The notes below the pieces were generated by a model, which had not been told where the DNA came from, did no database searches, and saw only the letters and a list, made by a program, of their open reading frames with translations. Positions 35,801-46,482 of a stretch of 64,000 bases of DNA are shown here, piece after piece. Made by a program: the position numbers and the translations under genes. This stretch comes from Bradysia coprophila (lineage: Eukaryota > Arthropoda > Insecta > Diptera > Sciaridae): assembly GCF_014529535.1 (NCBI RefSeq), contig NW_023503313.1, positions 186,001 through 250,000 on the forward strand, read 5' to 3'. Position 1 is the stretch's first letter. Each line of letters opens with the position of its first letter.

Positions 35801-38800
35801 AATTTACTTATAATCCGTCATTTCTAGAAATTCACGGAGGCCTCCGGGAATTTCTAGAGATGACGGATTCACCCCTATTGCTAACTAAACTGAACTAATT
35901 AAATTGTACAATGGCATACTGTTTGGGCACACGTCTACTAGATCATGCAATTAGAAATCCAACAAATTTTAGTGATTCGTTACAACATTCTTCGTTCAAG
36001 ATTCAAAAAATTGTCGAGCGGAATTAATTGTACCTCAATCCTAAAAGTAGTATTTTAATGCGAATGAAGAACTTTCTTTGTGCAGGTTGTACTGTTGAAG
36101 TGAAGTTGAAGTTTTGCGCTGCGGTAGCGTTAAATCGACATTTTAAATCAAAAGGAAATTTGATGCACAGCTGTGCAGAATATTTTTTTTAATGAGAAAA
36201 TGCTTTAACCAATTAAGCTACCGTATCCACTTCTCAGTTTAAATTTTGTCGTATTGTCAATATATACATATATACCGTCTCACACGTTAGAGTGTATTTT
36301 CATATGTTTAGAGTACCATTCTTGTAATGTGAAGTTAGTCATTTTAATTTACAATTCATATTCTTAATATTAAGCGGGAACGGTGCACAATTACTGTTAC
36401 TGGCGATAAGAACGATTTCGTAAAAAACATTCAAAACGGTTTCTGATCACTCGAGATGTCTTAGGTAACATGCCGTGTCAGTGTCACAGATAAATTGTGA
36501 GAGTTTTGCTTCGGAAAAGTGTTGAATGCAGAAAAATGAAACCAAAAACGATCCAACCTGTGTGAGGTCATACTGTTGTTAGGCAACACAATACAAAGTA
36601 CACACCTCGAATCTCACAAATTCAGACAAACAAATTAGATTTCAATTTGATTTCACCTTATCTTATCTTATCATTGTGTTATCAGCACAAACGTCCTATT
36701 AAATACCTGTAATAAATGGAATCTGAAAATATTTATTGATTTGACGGTTTTATTTCCCTTTTTCATTTTCAAAAATCTTTGTACTCCATTCAAATGTGAA
36801 TGTTTTGCTGTACATAATGGGAAACGGCTATACAGTTACTACATAACGTATACCTACAGGTGAATAATTGATATGCACTACGTTTAAATTCATGACCGCT
36901 AAACATAAAGTTTCATTCAACTTTAGAGCTGACTAGAAACTAATGAAATAATTAACGATATTGAACGTTTGGACATGTTGTGCATGTTGTGACTTACGCT
37001 TCCTCTTCGCACATAAAAAATGTTCACGTTCGAACGAACGGTTGGATTTATTTGGATTGGACGTTGCTGTTTTATTTAAATTAACCCAAGAAAGACTATT
37101 TCCGATTGTTAAGTAAGAGGCATCGTGGAGACAGTATTTGACTTGTGTCACAATTATCTTCTGTGCTAGACAGATTATTGATGAAACTGTAGCACTGCAT
37201 CTAGCATATGTCAAAAAGTCTCCCATTATTGATATATTTAATCAGGTATTGCGTGTTTCAAGTCACACCAAGAATGCTTGAAGCCTATCGTGATTTTGAT
37301 TTCAAAATCGAAATATTTTTTATGTTAATGCTTGGAGAAGTGATATGATGTAGCCGATCGGCTGACATCTAAACTCAAAAGGTCAGATATAACGTCGACT
37401 CAGAGCAGGGCCGGATTAGCATTTACAGCGCCCTGGGCAACGAGCCTTGCAGCGCCGCATGAAAAATTTATTAAAGAACATTTCCTCAAGAATATTATTT
37501 TCTAAGTAATGTGTAGTTAGAAACGGCGAGCGAGGCGAGGTGGCAAGCTTATGATAACATATAACCATATATGAATGAGAGATATATGATATAACCAGAG
37601 TTTTCGTGATTAATTCGCAAAACTTTCCCACAAACAAAAATCAAGTAAAGTTATAAAAAGGTTTCGCTCGTATTTTTCGGGATTTTAAGTTTGAATGTAG
37701 AATGAATCCGAAACAATTTTTTCTTGAAATTCTTCTTGAAGAACAAATCAAATCAAACAAATTTATTTAGCAAATAGCTATTTTCAAATACAAAGTTCCA
37801 TAATCACAGACATTGAAAAATGAACACTACAATTCAAATTTACATCACAATTCTATAGTTTCATTCAGGTGTTCTTTCAATTTACACTCGAATGTTCTCT
37901 CATTATTCTCACTTTTCACTTCCCTTGGAAGATCGTTAGAACATGAACGCGTTGTGAGGAAAAACCAAGAAAAAAACGTGAATTTTTGACACAATATTTG
38001 TGATACTGTTACAGTTTCATTATATTGCGAGATTTACTCTACTTGGTAAGGCAACGCACTGCTCCTAGCATGAACACTACTTTGACAAACGTCGAATTTG
38101 GAGGCTTTTGTGATGAGAGCTACCGCTTAAGATTGATTGTATTGTGTGTTTGAACTCACAAAACTAAAACAAGTCACCTATCTTCACGAAAGAAACGCAG
38201 TGCCTACTGTGACTTCATCAGCCTCCAAATATTTCTTATGTTCATGCTAGGAGCAGTGCGTTGGGTAAGGTCATGATTCGGAAAAAACGACTTGCGTTGA
38301 AGCAATTTCAAGGATCTAGGACTCGGGATCCCAAAAGTATTGAAGTTTAGGGCACTCTAGAATGATCCTTTGTCTTCACTCTGAAAGTGTTAGATCTTGA
38401 AATTTAGGTAATTGGCCTTGGATTTCGACAAAAAAAATCGCGAATATATGCCATGAACAATTTTCAATGGGCGGAAACGGATTTGTTCTGCAGCTTTTCC
38501 AGCTGCTTTATTTGTTCCAAACTCCCGTTGTCCGGCGATCATGAGCATGTTTCAGCTCATGAGGAATTTACAAAATTTTCGAAAATTCCTAATGAGCTAA
38601 AAGCTTTCCATCATCCGACTATCACCGGCGGCTGACGAAAATGAAGCAATGGAATGGTTATTGAAAATTATTTATAGTGTCTTCAGCCAGAAGCCTCAAA
38701 GTTCAACTTTTCTAAAAACGCTTTAAATAACCAAATACGAACAGCCTTGGGTTAGTCGATGTGCGTGTATTATTCAAAAATATCAAGTTAGATGTATATA

Positions 38801-40357
38801 TGCATTTCTTGTAGCTCACATTTACCCCAAGAATGTAATGTACAGACGCAAGCGAAGCGAGCGCGAATTTTTTTTAATCGACGTTGATTTGTGCATGACT
38901 TATATTGAAAATGAAATGATTACATTGTCGAGAAAATTAAATTTCTAAGCGCCCCTATTTTCCCAGCGCCCTGGGCCGGGCCCACTTTGCCCATGGGTTA
39001 ATCCGGCTCTGAGTCTCAGAGTGCCTGCTGATAAGTCAAAATCTATTTCGATTATTTTTTTAAATGAACCATTGATTTTTGATGGCTTTTTAAGTTTGCA
39101 AACTTTCCATTAATGCCAATGGAAAGTTTGAATAGATTGAAATGTTTAAACATTGTCTTCCATCACCCTAATGAACCTTCTCTAATGGGGAGTCCAATGG
39201 AAATTCAAAACATACGCATTGTACATCTACGGCACTGTCTTTAAAACAATACAATTTTCGGATGCATGTTAATGATAATTAAAGTTTTAATGACGAATAG
39301 CAAATGTTACACTCCCTAATTCGATTTACAGCAAGCGCTAACTGAAAGTGCAAAGTAAAACGTGGATTGACTCACTAAATCAGCACTACATAATTTCAAT
39401 CCGACACTGGCGGCATACAGTGCAATAATTAAAGTCATTTTGCTATGTAACCAATACATAATTTTTGATTTCTATTCTGACCCCATCACCATACAAGAGA
39501 TCTTCAATGGAAAAAACAATTGCATATTGTAGGCTCGTATATGTAAGCGTTACCCAGTAATAATGCAATCGAGCATTATTATCCAACTAAACTGCTTACA
39601 TTCTTATAAACGATCGGAGAGAAAGAGAAAATAAAATAATTTGATGAGTATTATATTATACTCGTTAAAATTGACTGAAAATAGAACGTGCAGATGACAC
39701 ACTTCCATAATATTCCCACCGAAAGCAATTTACATAAATTATGAATTTTAAAACAAGTCATTAGAAATTAATGTTCAGTTCAACGGTTTTTTTTTCCTGC
39801 TTGTTCTTTTTCTTCTTCTTCTTCTTCAACATTACCGTGGAACATTATACATCTTATATACGACGTAACACGCACATTATATTTTGCATTTTGTTCAAGG
39901 GAACCCATTCCTTACCCACTGGAAAAATCGTCGTTACTCATTCCATGAAAACAATTGAATTTAGTTTTATTTACACTTCAACAAGGCGATATGCAAAAAA
40001 AAAATTCGGACACATAAGACATATGGAAAACTGTTTCTTAACAGAATGTTGATTGTCTTTTAACAAAACAGAAAAAAAAATGTGAAAAATTTATTTATGT
40101 GAGAATTGATGAATGGGGAAATAAATTGTTCAAGAAATTGAACAACTGGTAGACGGAATACGATTCGAATCGAATCGGGAAAAATAAAATTTAATTTGAC
40201 TCACCAATTGAACTAATTTTAAAATTCCCGGTATTGTTTGAAAGTATCCAATATTGAATTTGACCCAACTGAGGGCTCCCTGCGATTGGGCGGCTGGTTT
40301 TGGCTGCGCTTGCGGTTGCCTATTCGGATCAACTGTAACAACTGTTTCCGACATCAT
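23822..40357 (-). CDS. MARVEL-domain four-transmembrane protein (CMTM-like)
   Basis: Exons 40205-40357, 24880-25047, 23967-24095, 23822-23905, all in phase 0, with clean GT-AG junctions; product 177 residues. The start is the double ATG; the second Met may be used instead. A Pro/Gln-rich cytosolic N-terminus (DPNRQPQAQPKPAAQSQG) precedes four hydrophobic segments: about 40-65 (GILKLVQLVFGIICMACA), 70-92 (WFLFVAVTSFIATLLWSFVY), 100-130 (NTGIATIFYIIAFIVQLATW) and 148-170 (GLFNTIAYAASTYFLYLEHK). This is the MARVEL/CKLF-like fold of small vesicle- and junction-associated membrane proteins; the exact insect orthologue is not certain to me. Intron 1 is 15.2 kb and holds most of the window's repeats, while introns 2 and 3 are 784 and 61 bp. 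Transcription through intron 1 would copy the foldback element at 26681-29798 into the pre-mRNA. Confidence 0.85.
27378..28575 (+). repeat. 143-bp tandem array with alternating variants (left arm)
   Basis: The words ATTGCCAGAGG or ATTGCCGGAGG recur exactly every 143 bp (27521, 27664, 27807, 27950, 28093, 28236, 28379, 28522), with a divergent first unit at 27378. Units alternate strictly between CAGAGG...GGTACACTT and CGGAGG...GGTACTCTT, so the true period is a 286-bp dimer. Every unit carries the palindrome TTCTAGAA and a CCTAGGAATTC word. Confidence 0.9.
28741..29110 (-). repeat. 143-bp tandem array (right arm, inverted)
   Basis: About 2.5 units of the same 143-bp sequence in opposite orientation. 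All of them are of the GGTACTCTT type; the other variant that alternates in the left arm is absent here. Confidence 0.85.
34838..35160. repeat. TATCG/CGATA-rich AT cluster
   Basis: More than a dozen ACCGATAAA, TATCGGTA, TATCGAT and TATCGTTAA words in about 320 bp. The CGATA orientation dominates the left half and the TATCG orientation the right half, so the whole is loosely palindromic. Probably a degenerate simple inverted repeat. CGATA words are also the binding sites of known Drosophila insulator and promoter factors, so a protein-binding role is possible. Confidence 0.5.
35446..35523. repeat. 78-bp hairpin with perfect 19-bp arms
   Basis: TATAAGGCTGTATATAAGA at the left and its exact complement at the right. 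The loop is rich in TACG/CGCG words that pair imperfectly (TACGTATACGCG against CGCGTATTAGTACG), so nearly the full length can fold. Confidence 0.65.
35812..35869. repeat. 58-bp near-perfect palindrome
   Basis: Begins AATCCGTCATTTCTAGA, is centred on GGAGGCCTCC and ends TCTAGAGATGACGGATT. Only two or three positions fail to pair and there is no spacer at the centre, so it can form a cruciform or an uninterrupted RNA stem. Confidence 0.75.
37406..39011. mobile_element. hAT-like non-autonomous element, 1.6 kb
   Basis: Left end CAGGGCCGGATTAGC..., right end the complement of CAGAGCCGGATTAACC. Both ends continue with AGCGCCCTGGGC or its complement further in. Flanks are ACTCAGAG on the left and TCTCAGAG shortly after the right end, an approximate 8-bp duplication offset by two bases. 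There is no transposase frame inside. A second, complete MITE sits within it at 38052-38263. Confidence 0.6.
38052..38263. mobile_element. 212-bp MITE with perfect 25-bp terminal repeats and 7-bp TSD
   Basis: Perfect 25-bp terminal inverted repeats beginning CAACGCACTGCTCC. The identical 7-bp sequence GGTAAGG lies directly outside both ends (38045-38051 and 38264-38270). Inner complementarity (TTTGGAGGC / GCCTCCAAA) extends the stem. It is inserted into the hAT-like element, so it is the younger of the two. Confidence 0.85.
39099..39130. repeat. perfect 13-bp stem, 6-nt loop
   Basis: CAAACTTTCCATT, a 6-base loop, then the exact complement. A compact stem-loop in the intron; no T run or other terminator context. 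Confidence 0.5.
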
Positions 40358-42852
40358 GATCCCTTTGCTTTCGAATGGATTTTATTTTCTGATTGAAATT
40401 GTGACTCTTCGACACAAGCACTCAAATTTTTTTCGCTGTAGTTTTTAAGCACTTAACCCCATAAATTTACGCATCCAAAGTTTAAAAGCAAATTTTGACG
40501 ATCACTAAAAGTGTACACAAGAACAAAATCGAATTAATTTTGTTCTTTTTTTGATTGTAATTTTATAGGTAAAACAACGGCTGTGCCAATGTGAGTGAAA
40601 TAAACTAAGGCAGCACACACGCAACTGCTTTTTATTTTATAAAAAGTATAAAATATAAATAAATAAAAACAAAAATTTTCAACGCCTAAATGGTTCAGAG
40701 CGCAGTGTAAAATGCTTATCACTACTTGTTGCTATAACGGTCGCGTATTTCCAACTAAAATGTTGTTTTCATTTTTGAGACATAGCGGTGTGTGTTCCAA
40801 CTTTTTTGTGTATAGTATATTGTGATGTACATTTTATTTCATGCTTTGGTGTGTCGCCTACATATATAACTCTAAATGCATGCTTGAATTTAATTTTCTA
40901 TCGTTTGTATACCTCTAACGTTTAATTAATTAATTAAGCATTCAAATGGAAGAATTTTGATAGAAGAAGGGCCAAAGGTATCGGGAGGTGCACTAACGTT
41001 TCGCTGAAAACAGTGCGATGTTCAATATAATTGTTAAGTTAAATTGCATCTCAAAATGGGAAGAAATAAAACAATTTCGATTGAATAATGAACTTATAAT
41101 TGGAAAATACTTAGCACTTCACGTTGAATTACTCATTTTTAAGTTTAAATATATTTATTAAGTCAGAAGATATCGTTTAGCCGTTTTTGTGTACACGTAT
41201 GTGTGTGTGTGTGTGTGTTACAAATATAGTAAATTAATTGAGTAAAGTTGCTTCTATTCTAACCCACCTTTACTTACCTGTGTAGGTACATACCAAAACA
41301 TTGTCTCATATTTCATATGTTGATGACTGTTTGCGCATATGGTTACTTTATCTAGCATGGGTTTAGTGGGATTAAATGGTTTTAGGTGGGTTGAGTAAGT
41401 TGAGTTTAGATGATTAGAAAGGTGTTTGTTGAACGTACATTATGCAGACATTTAATTTCGTTAAAATATCTGTGACTGTTTCTGTACCAAGAAGAACAGA
41501 AACAAAAACAGCAACAACAAAAATTGCAAGGTGGAATGTAGAAATGTTTCGTAATTTGCAAGACGATTTTTCATATTGAACGTTTATTTTCCATCGTTTT
41601 GAAATTGAAACTTGAAAAATAGCTTACACAATCGGCTCCATCCATCAATTTATTGTACGTTTTTTTTCGGTTTCTTATCACGAGAAGAGAGACTACATAA
41701 ATTATATGGATACGTAATATAAGCGCAGTGACTAATTTTTGTCTGTATTTTTGTTCATTAATATTGAGAATATTGTTCTCGAAATGGGTTGTGATTTTCG
41801 CCATTTTAAGAAGAAGAAGAATGACGTTTCAGGTCTATGACGCTCAGTAAATACACAATTTGTGAAACTATTTATGTTTCAGGCATTTAGTATGCGTTGA
41901 ATAAACTGGTTTATTGAGTCTATATCTCAATTTCAATAGATCGTTGAAGTGAAAAATCAAAAAGAAAATGTTGACATTGGCGCTGGCGATCAGTTTCGAC
42001 GGTCAAACCATGAACTTTCATCACAACCCATTATAACACATGTGTCGAAGTTGCTCTTCGTCAGTTTTCTTTTTAAACTTGCAGGAGCTGAAAGATTACG
42101 GAACTAAAATTAAGTTTTTAAACTTTAATTTTTCAGGTGCAACGCTTTTTTATTTGCATATAAACCAGATTCCCGACTTTTCACGGTTTTCCCACCAACA
42201 ACTTTTCGAGTTTAGCGGTTAATACATCAAACTAATGAGGACAGGGCGGTTTATAGTTCACTGTACATATTATGCCATTTTCTATATATTTAGACCGACT
42301 TATAGTAACATGACACAATTCTGCCATTTTCCATAGATATTTTAGTCAACCTATGACTCCATGACTTAATTCTGTCTTTTTCCATATATTTTGGTCAACT
42401 TATGACTCCAACACTCAATTCTGACTTCCGTTTCGCCAACAATTCAACATTGTACTGAAGAGCGAAAACTTCTAGAATCGACCAGTTCATTGGCTAAGAC
42501 CAATCGATGCAAGCAATAGACCGTATTAATCAATTCACCCATTCAAAATACTTGCCTGTATCGTTTTGGAAAAAAAGTAGCGCAATTGCGCGTCTTTTTT
42601 TGAAAATAGCGATTTTCTGATGTTTGGTCAACTTGTGAACTTTAAAACTCAATTCTGACATTTTCCACACATTTTCATAAATTTATGACTCCAAGTCTCT
42701 GAAGACAATGCCAAGACTTTTGAACCAGTCGTGGAATCACAAACTTGTAATTTGTCAACACTAAAAAACTAAACATTTTCCCAAAATCACTCAAAATAAA
42801 CACGTTTCCGCCAAAAAATAGCATTTTCAAATTACGGACGAAATTTGTTTAG

Positions 42853-43180
42853 AATTAGGTTCCAAACAAATATTTTTTTTATTTTTCTTCGGTGCAGAAC
42901 ATTATTATAAGATACTTTGCTTCGTATTATATGCCAAAAAAATGTTTAATTTTTTTTATAGAACACTTTGAACACGCAAAAAATCATGAAAATTCGAATC
43001 GGAATACACTCCGGAGTGTATTTCGTTTCGTCAATTCGTTTTTTTCGGTATTTTTTGGGTTTTCAAAATGGTTTATAAAAAAAAGTAAATATTTTTTTGG
43101 CATATAATACGAAACAAAGTATCTTATAATAATGTTCTGCATCGAAGAAAATAAAAAAATTTTTTGTTTGGAACCTAATT
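42853..43180. mobile_element. 328-bp long-arm inverted repeat (MITE)
   Basis: Starts AATTAGGTTCCAAACAAA and ends with its complement. The arms remain complementary for over 100 bp (GGTGCAGAACATTATTATAA, CTTTGCTTCGTATTATATGC and their complements). Near the centre is a perfect 20-bp palindrome at 43003-43022 (AATACACTCC and complement). No coding capacity. Confidence 0.7.
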
Positions 43181-43488
43181 ACCTGTGAATTGTGATCAAT
43201 TTTACTTTCGCAACACTTTACGATCATATTTTTGGGTAATTTTTAGATTTTGATTTTTCGTTTTTCTTTTCTCCAAACCAACCGATAGGCATTTCTTTAT
43301 TTTCAACTATCTATAAACGACTTTATGCAAGAAAATCGAAGAAAAAGATTCCGGCATTTCTTTCTTTTCTGCCATTTTTTATATATTTAGGTTACCGTGT
43401 GAGAACGATTCCATGACTCGATTCTTCCATTTTCCATCACTGACAAAAAAGTTTTCATATTTATTACCTGTGACAGATAATCTTTTCA

Positions 43489-43554
43489 CAGGTAATGTAA
43501 TTTCTCATACAAAGGCATATAATGTGATTTTTATATGAAAAATTACATTACCTG
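43489..43554. repeat. 66-bp inverted repeat
   Basis: Arms CAGGTAATGTAATTT and complement with a short AT-rich loop. It lies in the same motif-rich region as the 328-bp element. Confidence 0.45.
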
Positions 43555-44185
43555 AGGACAGAACTGTCAACTTTTTTCTTAGTGTACATTTTGATAAACG
43601 TGTGAGCGTGATTCCATGACTCAATTCTGTCATTTTGCATATATTTTGGTGACATTTGGAACTCCATGACTCAATTCTGCCATTTTCCATATATTTTGGT
43701 CAACCAAATTGACAGACGTCGTTCTCTAAATGGCCAGTAATTCTGCTGCAAATTCAAAATGAAACGCACAACAAACAAATGAAAGGCAGCGTTGTATTTG
43801 CTCAACTCGCTTTATTTTTATATAAGAACGCGTTGAAATTGAGTTTCTCATTCATCGAAAATTCAAATTGTGCACTTACAGCATGAATTGAAGAAACAAT
43901 CAGCACTGTTGTGGTGGTCAAGGGTGTAAAAGGAGATAATTTTGACATAGTTTCTCGTAGAGACGATTGTCAAATATTGACAAGATAATCCCCAATCTTT
44001 TCCGTTACGATTTGTTGCAAAGTTAAACGAAAATTGCATTTTTTTTTTTCAATCATTGTTCTGCATAAATCTTAAAAGTGCGCCACATTTTAAACATCTT
44101 GACATCATTGCTGACAGAAGACAGACTGACAACACTGCGATTGAAACTGAACTGTCAGTTTTTCGAAAAGTGTTGCCTTTGCGTT

Positions 44186-44261
44186 TCCTCTTTCTTTTCT
44201 TTGACGGTCTGTCACAGTGTATCGTACATTTTTCCACGGAAATAAATTAATAAAATTTAAG
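44186..44261 (+). promoter_or_regulatory. probable transcription start and non-coding exon 1 of RpS15Aa
   Basis: A pyrimidine stretch (TTTCCTCTTTCTTTTC) lies near the start and an exon-like segment ends AAG|GTAATC at 44261. An acceptor (TCTATTCCAACAG) sits three bases before the ATG at 44632. Ribosomal protein genes usually start in such a polypyrimidine tract and often have an intron next to the ATG; the exact start base is inference. Confidence 0.5.
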
Positions 44262-44631
44262 GTAATCCTGCGTTCATCTGACCCAAAAATATATTAAAAA
44301 ATGTCGACAAATGTTTCTAAATTGTGTGCAGACAGTTATTTCGTGATTAAAAGGATTTTTTCAGCGAGAAAATAGCAAAAATCCAGACTGTTTATCGCCA
44401 CTGACAGTTGTTGTGTTACCGTGTTCTCGATACAGTTTCCAAAACTTTGATTGTTTTGCAATTAATAAACTAAAGTTCCACGACTGGAATATCTGTCGAC
44501 ATTACTGGAATTCGTGACCAATTCCGTGATCAACCAGACACATTCGCGCGAAATTTCCCGGAAAACAATTCTCCATTTGGCAACATATCGTATCGCAACA
44601 TAACCTCATATTTTTGTCTATTCCAACAGCC

Positions 44632-45099
44632 ATGGTGCGAATGAACGTATTGGCCGATGCCCTTAAGTGCATCAATAATGCTGAGAAACGTGGTAAACGA
44701 CAAGTACTTCTCCGGCCGTGCTCAAAAGTCATCATCAAATTCCTCACAGTCATGATGAAGCACGGCTACATTGGTGAATTCGAAATTGTTGATGATCATC
44801 GATCCGGTAAAGTTGTTGTCAATCTAACTGGTCGCCTAAACAAATGCGGAGTTATTTCACCAACCTTTGACGTCCCGATCAACGATATCGAAAAGTGGAC
44901 AAACAATTTGCTTCCGTCGCGTCAATTCGGGTGAGTTTTGTTTTTGTTGGACAGTTTTGTTGGACACCCGAGTATACTCATGGCAATAATTTCTTTCGAT
45001 TTTAGCTACGTGGTGTTGACCACCAGCGGTGGTATTATGGATCACGAAGAAGCCAGACGAAGACATCTAGGAGGAAAGATCTTGGGATTCTTCTTTTAA
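44632..45099 (+). CDS. RpS15Aa: 40S ribosomal protein S15A (uS8)
   Basis: Two coding exons, 44632-44930 and 45006-45099, join in phase to give 130 residues, the standard length of the family. The N-terminus [20 protein letters not shown], the central [20 protein letters not shown] and the C-terminus [20 protein letters not shown] are hallmark uS8 sequence, with no gaps or stops. The protein binds the central domain of 18S rRNA in the small subunit. The 75-bp intron interrupts a glycine codon. An intron in the 5' UTR ends three bases before the start codon, and a polyadenylation signal follows about 60 bases after the stop. Confidence 0.98.
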
Positions 45100-45161
45100 G
45101 CTAAGAATTGATCGATTTTTAAACAAATACGAAATTCTCACATGGAGCTCTGTGGAATGTC

Positions 45162-45167
45162 AATAAA
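45162..45167 (+). terminator. polyadenylation signal of RpS15Aa
   Basis: AATAAA 63 bases after the stop codon, followed by TTGTTTG within about 15 bases; a short 3' UTR is usual for ribosomal protein genes. Confidence 0.75.
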
Positions 45168-46482
45168 GCAACGCTGTTGTTTGAATTCGTAAATTTTTTG
45201 CGCATTTTCTTTTCTGTTTGGGGTTGAAATGTGAAGTGCTTTCGCGGTTCGGTGAGTAGGAAATTGCCGGATATTTCGTTGGTCGACAAATTATCAAAAG
45301 TTACGACAGTGCCATGTATTACAACTCGTCAACGATTTGTTTTCGCGTTTTATGTACAATGAGTTCAGTGAAAAAGATTGACGTGAATGAACGTATTGAC
45401 AGATGTCATAGTATAAGCTAACCATGTGATTGATTTAACAGACTCCGCATAGCCGGTTGTGATAGTCTTAAATCCGGAGCAAGAGTCCAATGATTTTCAA
45501 AGCCGCACGAGGTGCCTGTCGTTCGGCTTCACTTTGTAATCTAACGGAAGTTTGAGCCACAGATATTTGTGAAGGCAGACACGCGAAATCCACATGTTTT
45601 CAAATTTATGTTCGATGACTTCCAAAGGACTTGAGTACCGATTTTCGTGCGTCTTTGTTTTGATTTTGCGCTTCCTTCGAGAAAAGTTGCATTTTGTCGG
45701 AAGAGTCGTGAGGAACGTCGAACGTCGGTTTGTTCAACTAAATATTACCTAATTTGAGGGATCCAATGTGGATAAGTCGTAGGTTCAAGGTCATCATTTT
45801 ACAGTTTTTATCAGGGATCCAATCAGCACCGAAGGGCCAAAGACTAGGAACAGGTGAACGTACTGGATTCAGTCTTATGAAAGGTCACGAATGTGAATCT
45901 TGAGGATGTAAATGACATGATGGTTCGTTGCCATGAGTGGCATACCGTTCTATTTACCTATGCTACCGTTACACTATCTGTGAGTCAGTGACCTCGACTA
46001 ACAATTGAGTTTATTTTCGAAGACGTGAGCTCCACCGCGTTCAGATGAATTTTCATAATTGCGTTATAGACAACCTGTAGAAGATTCATACATCGAATCT
46101 CTCGCAGTCAATTTAAATCTTGGTCACATGTTGTGTTACATGTTTGAAGTAGCTTATGGCATCGCTCTAGAGTGTATCGTGTCGAGTCCGTATGCAACAG
46201 CAAAGGGAATCGAAACAGTCAATAAGTAACATAAATGTCGCCTTCGAGTCCTACCATATGAAATTCGGTAGAATTGACTTCCTGATCTCAGAATAGTTTT
46301 CCAAAATTGGCAAAGAGGGTGACGGATATCGGAGAAACTCCCTGACACTGTGACTTAAGGACGATTTGGTTATGCGGTCTGATATCTTAAGCAAAAACAC
46401 TATTTTCAACTGATCGCTAAAGTTGTAAACATTTCTGTATTTCTCGAGCTCAAGCTGCATTTGTTCCGCAGCGTATTCTGTC
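45168..46482. other. intergenic, 3' to both RpS15Aa and aminoacylase-1
   Basis: The two flanking genes converge here. No open frame or repeat of note. The part nearest 46482 should be the 3' UTR of the aminoacylase gene. Base composition is slightly less AT-rich than the neighbouring intergenic regions. Confidence 0.5.

Larger units (their letters stand above)
25048..40204 (-). other. 15.2 kb first intron of the MARVEL gene
   Basis: No coding exon of another gene is supported inside. It contains a large foldback element (26681-29798), a TATCG-rich cluster (34838-35160), two palindromes (35446-35523 and 35812-35869), an hAT-like element with a nested MITE (37406-39011) and a short perfect stem-loop (39099-39130). 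The remainder is AT-rich DNA in which I see nothing. Confidence 0.7.
40358..44185. other. intergenic region between the MARVEL gene and RpS15Aa
   Basis: No supported gene. It should hold the 5' UTR and promoter of the minus-strand MARVEL gene, which I cannot delimit. A (TG)n microsatellite lies at about 41200-41219. From 42250 to 43720 a motif of the form CTGCCATTTTCCATA recurs many times around an inverted-repeat element. Confidence 0.5.

Noticed and set aside
35623..35898. 91-codon plus-strand frame
   Set aside because: It runs through the 58-bp palindrome and has no family features.
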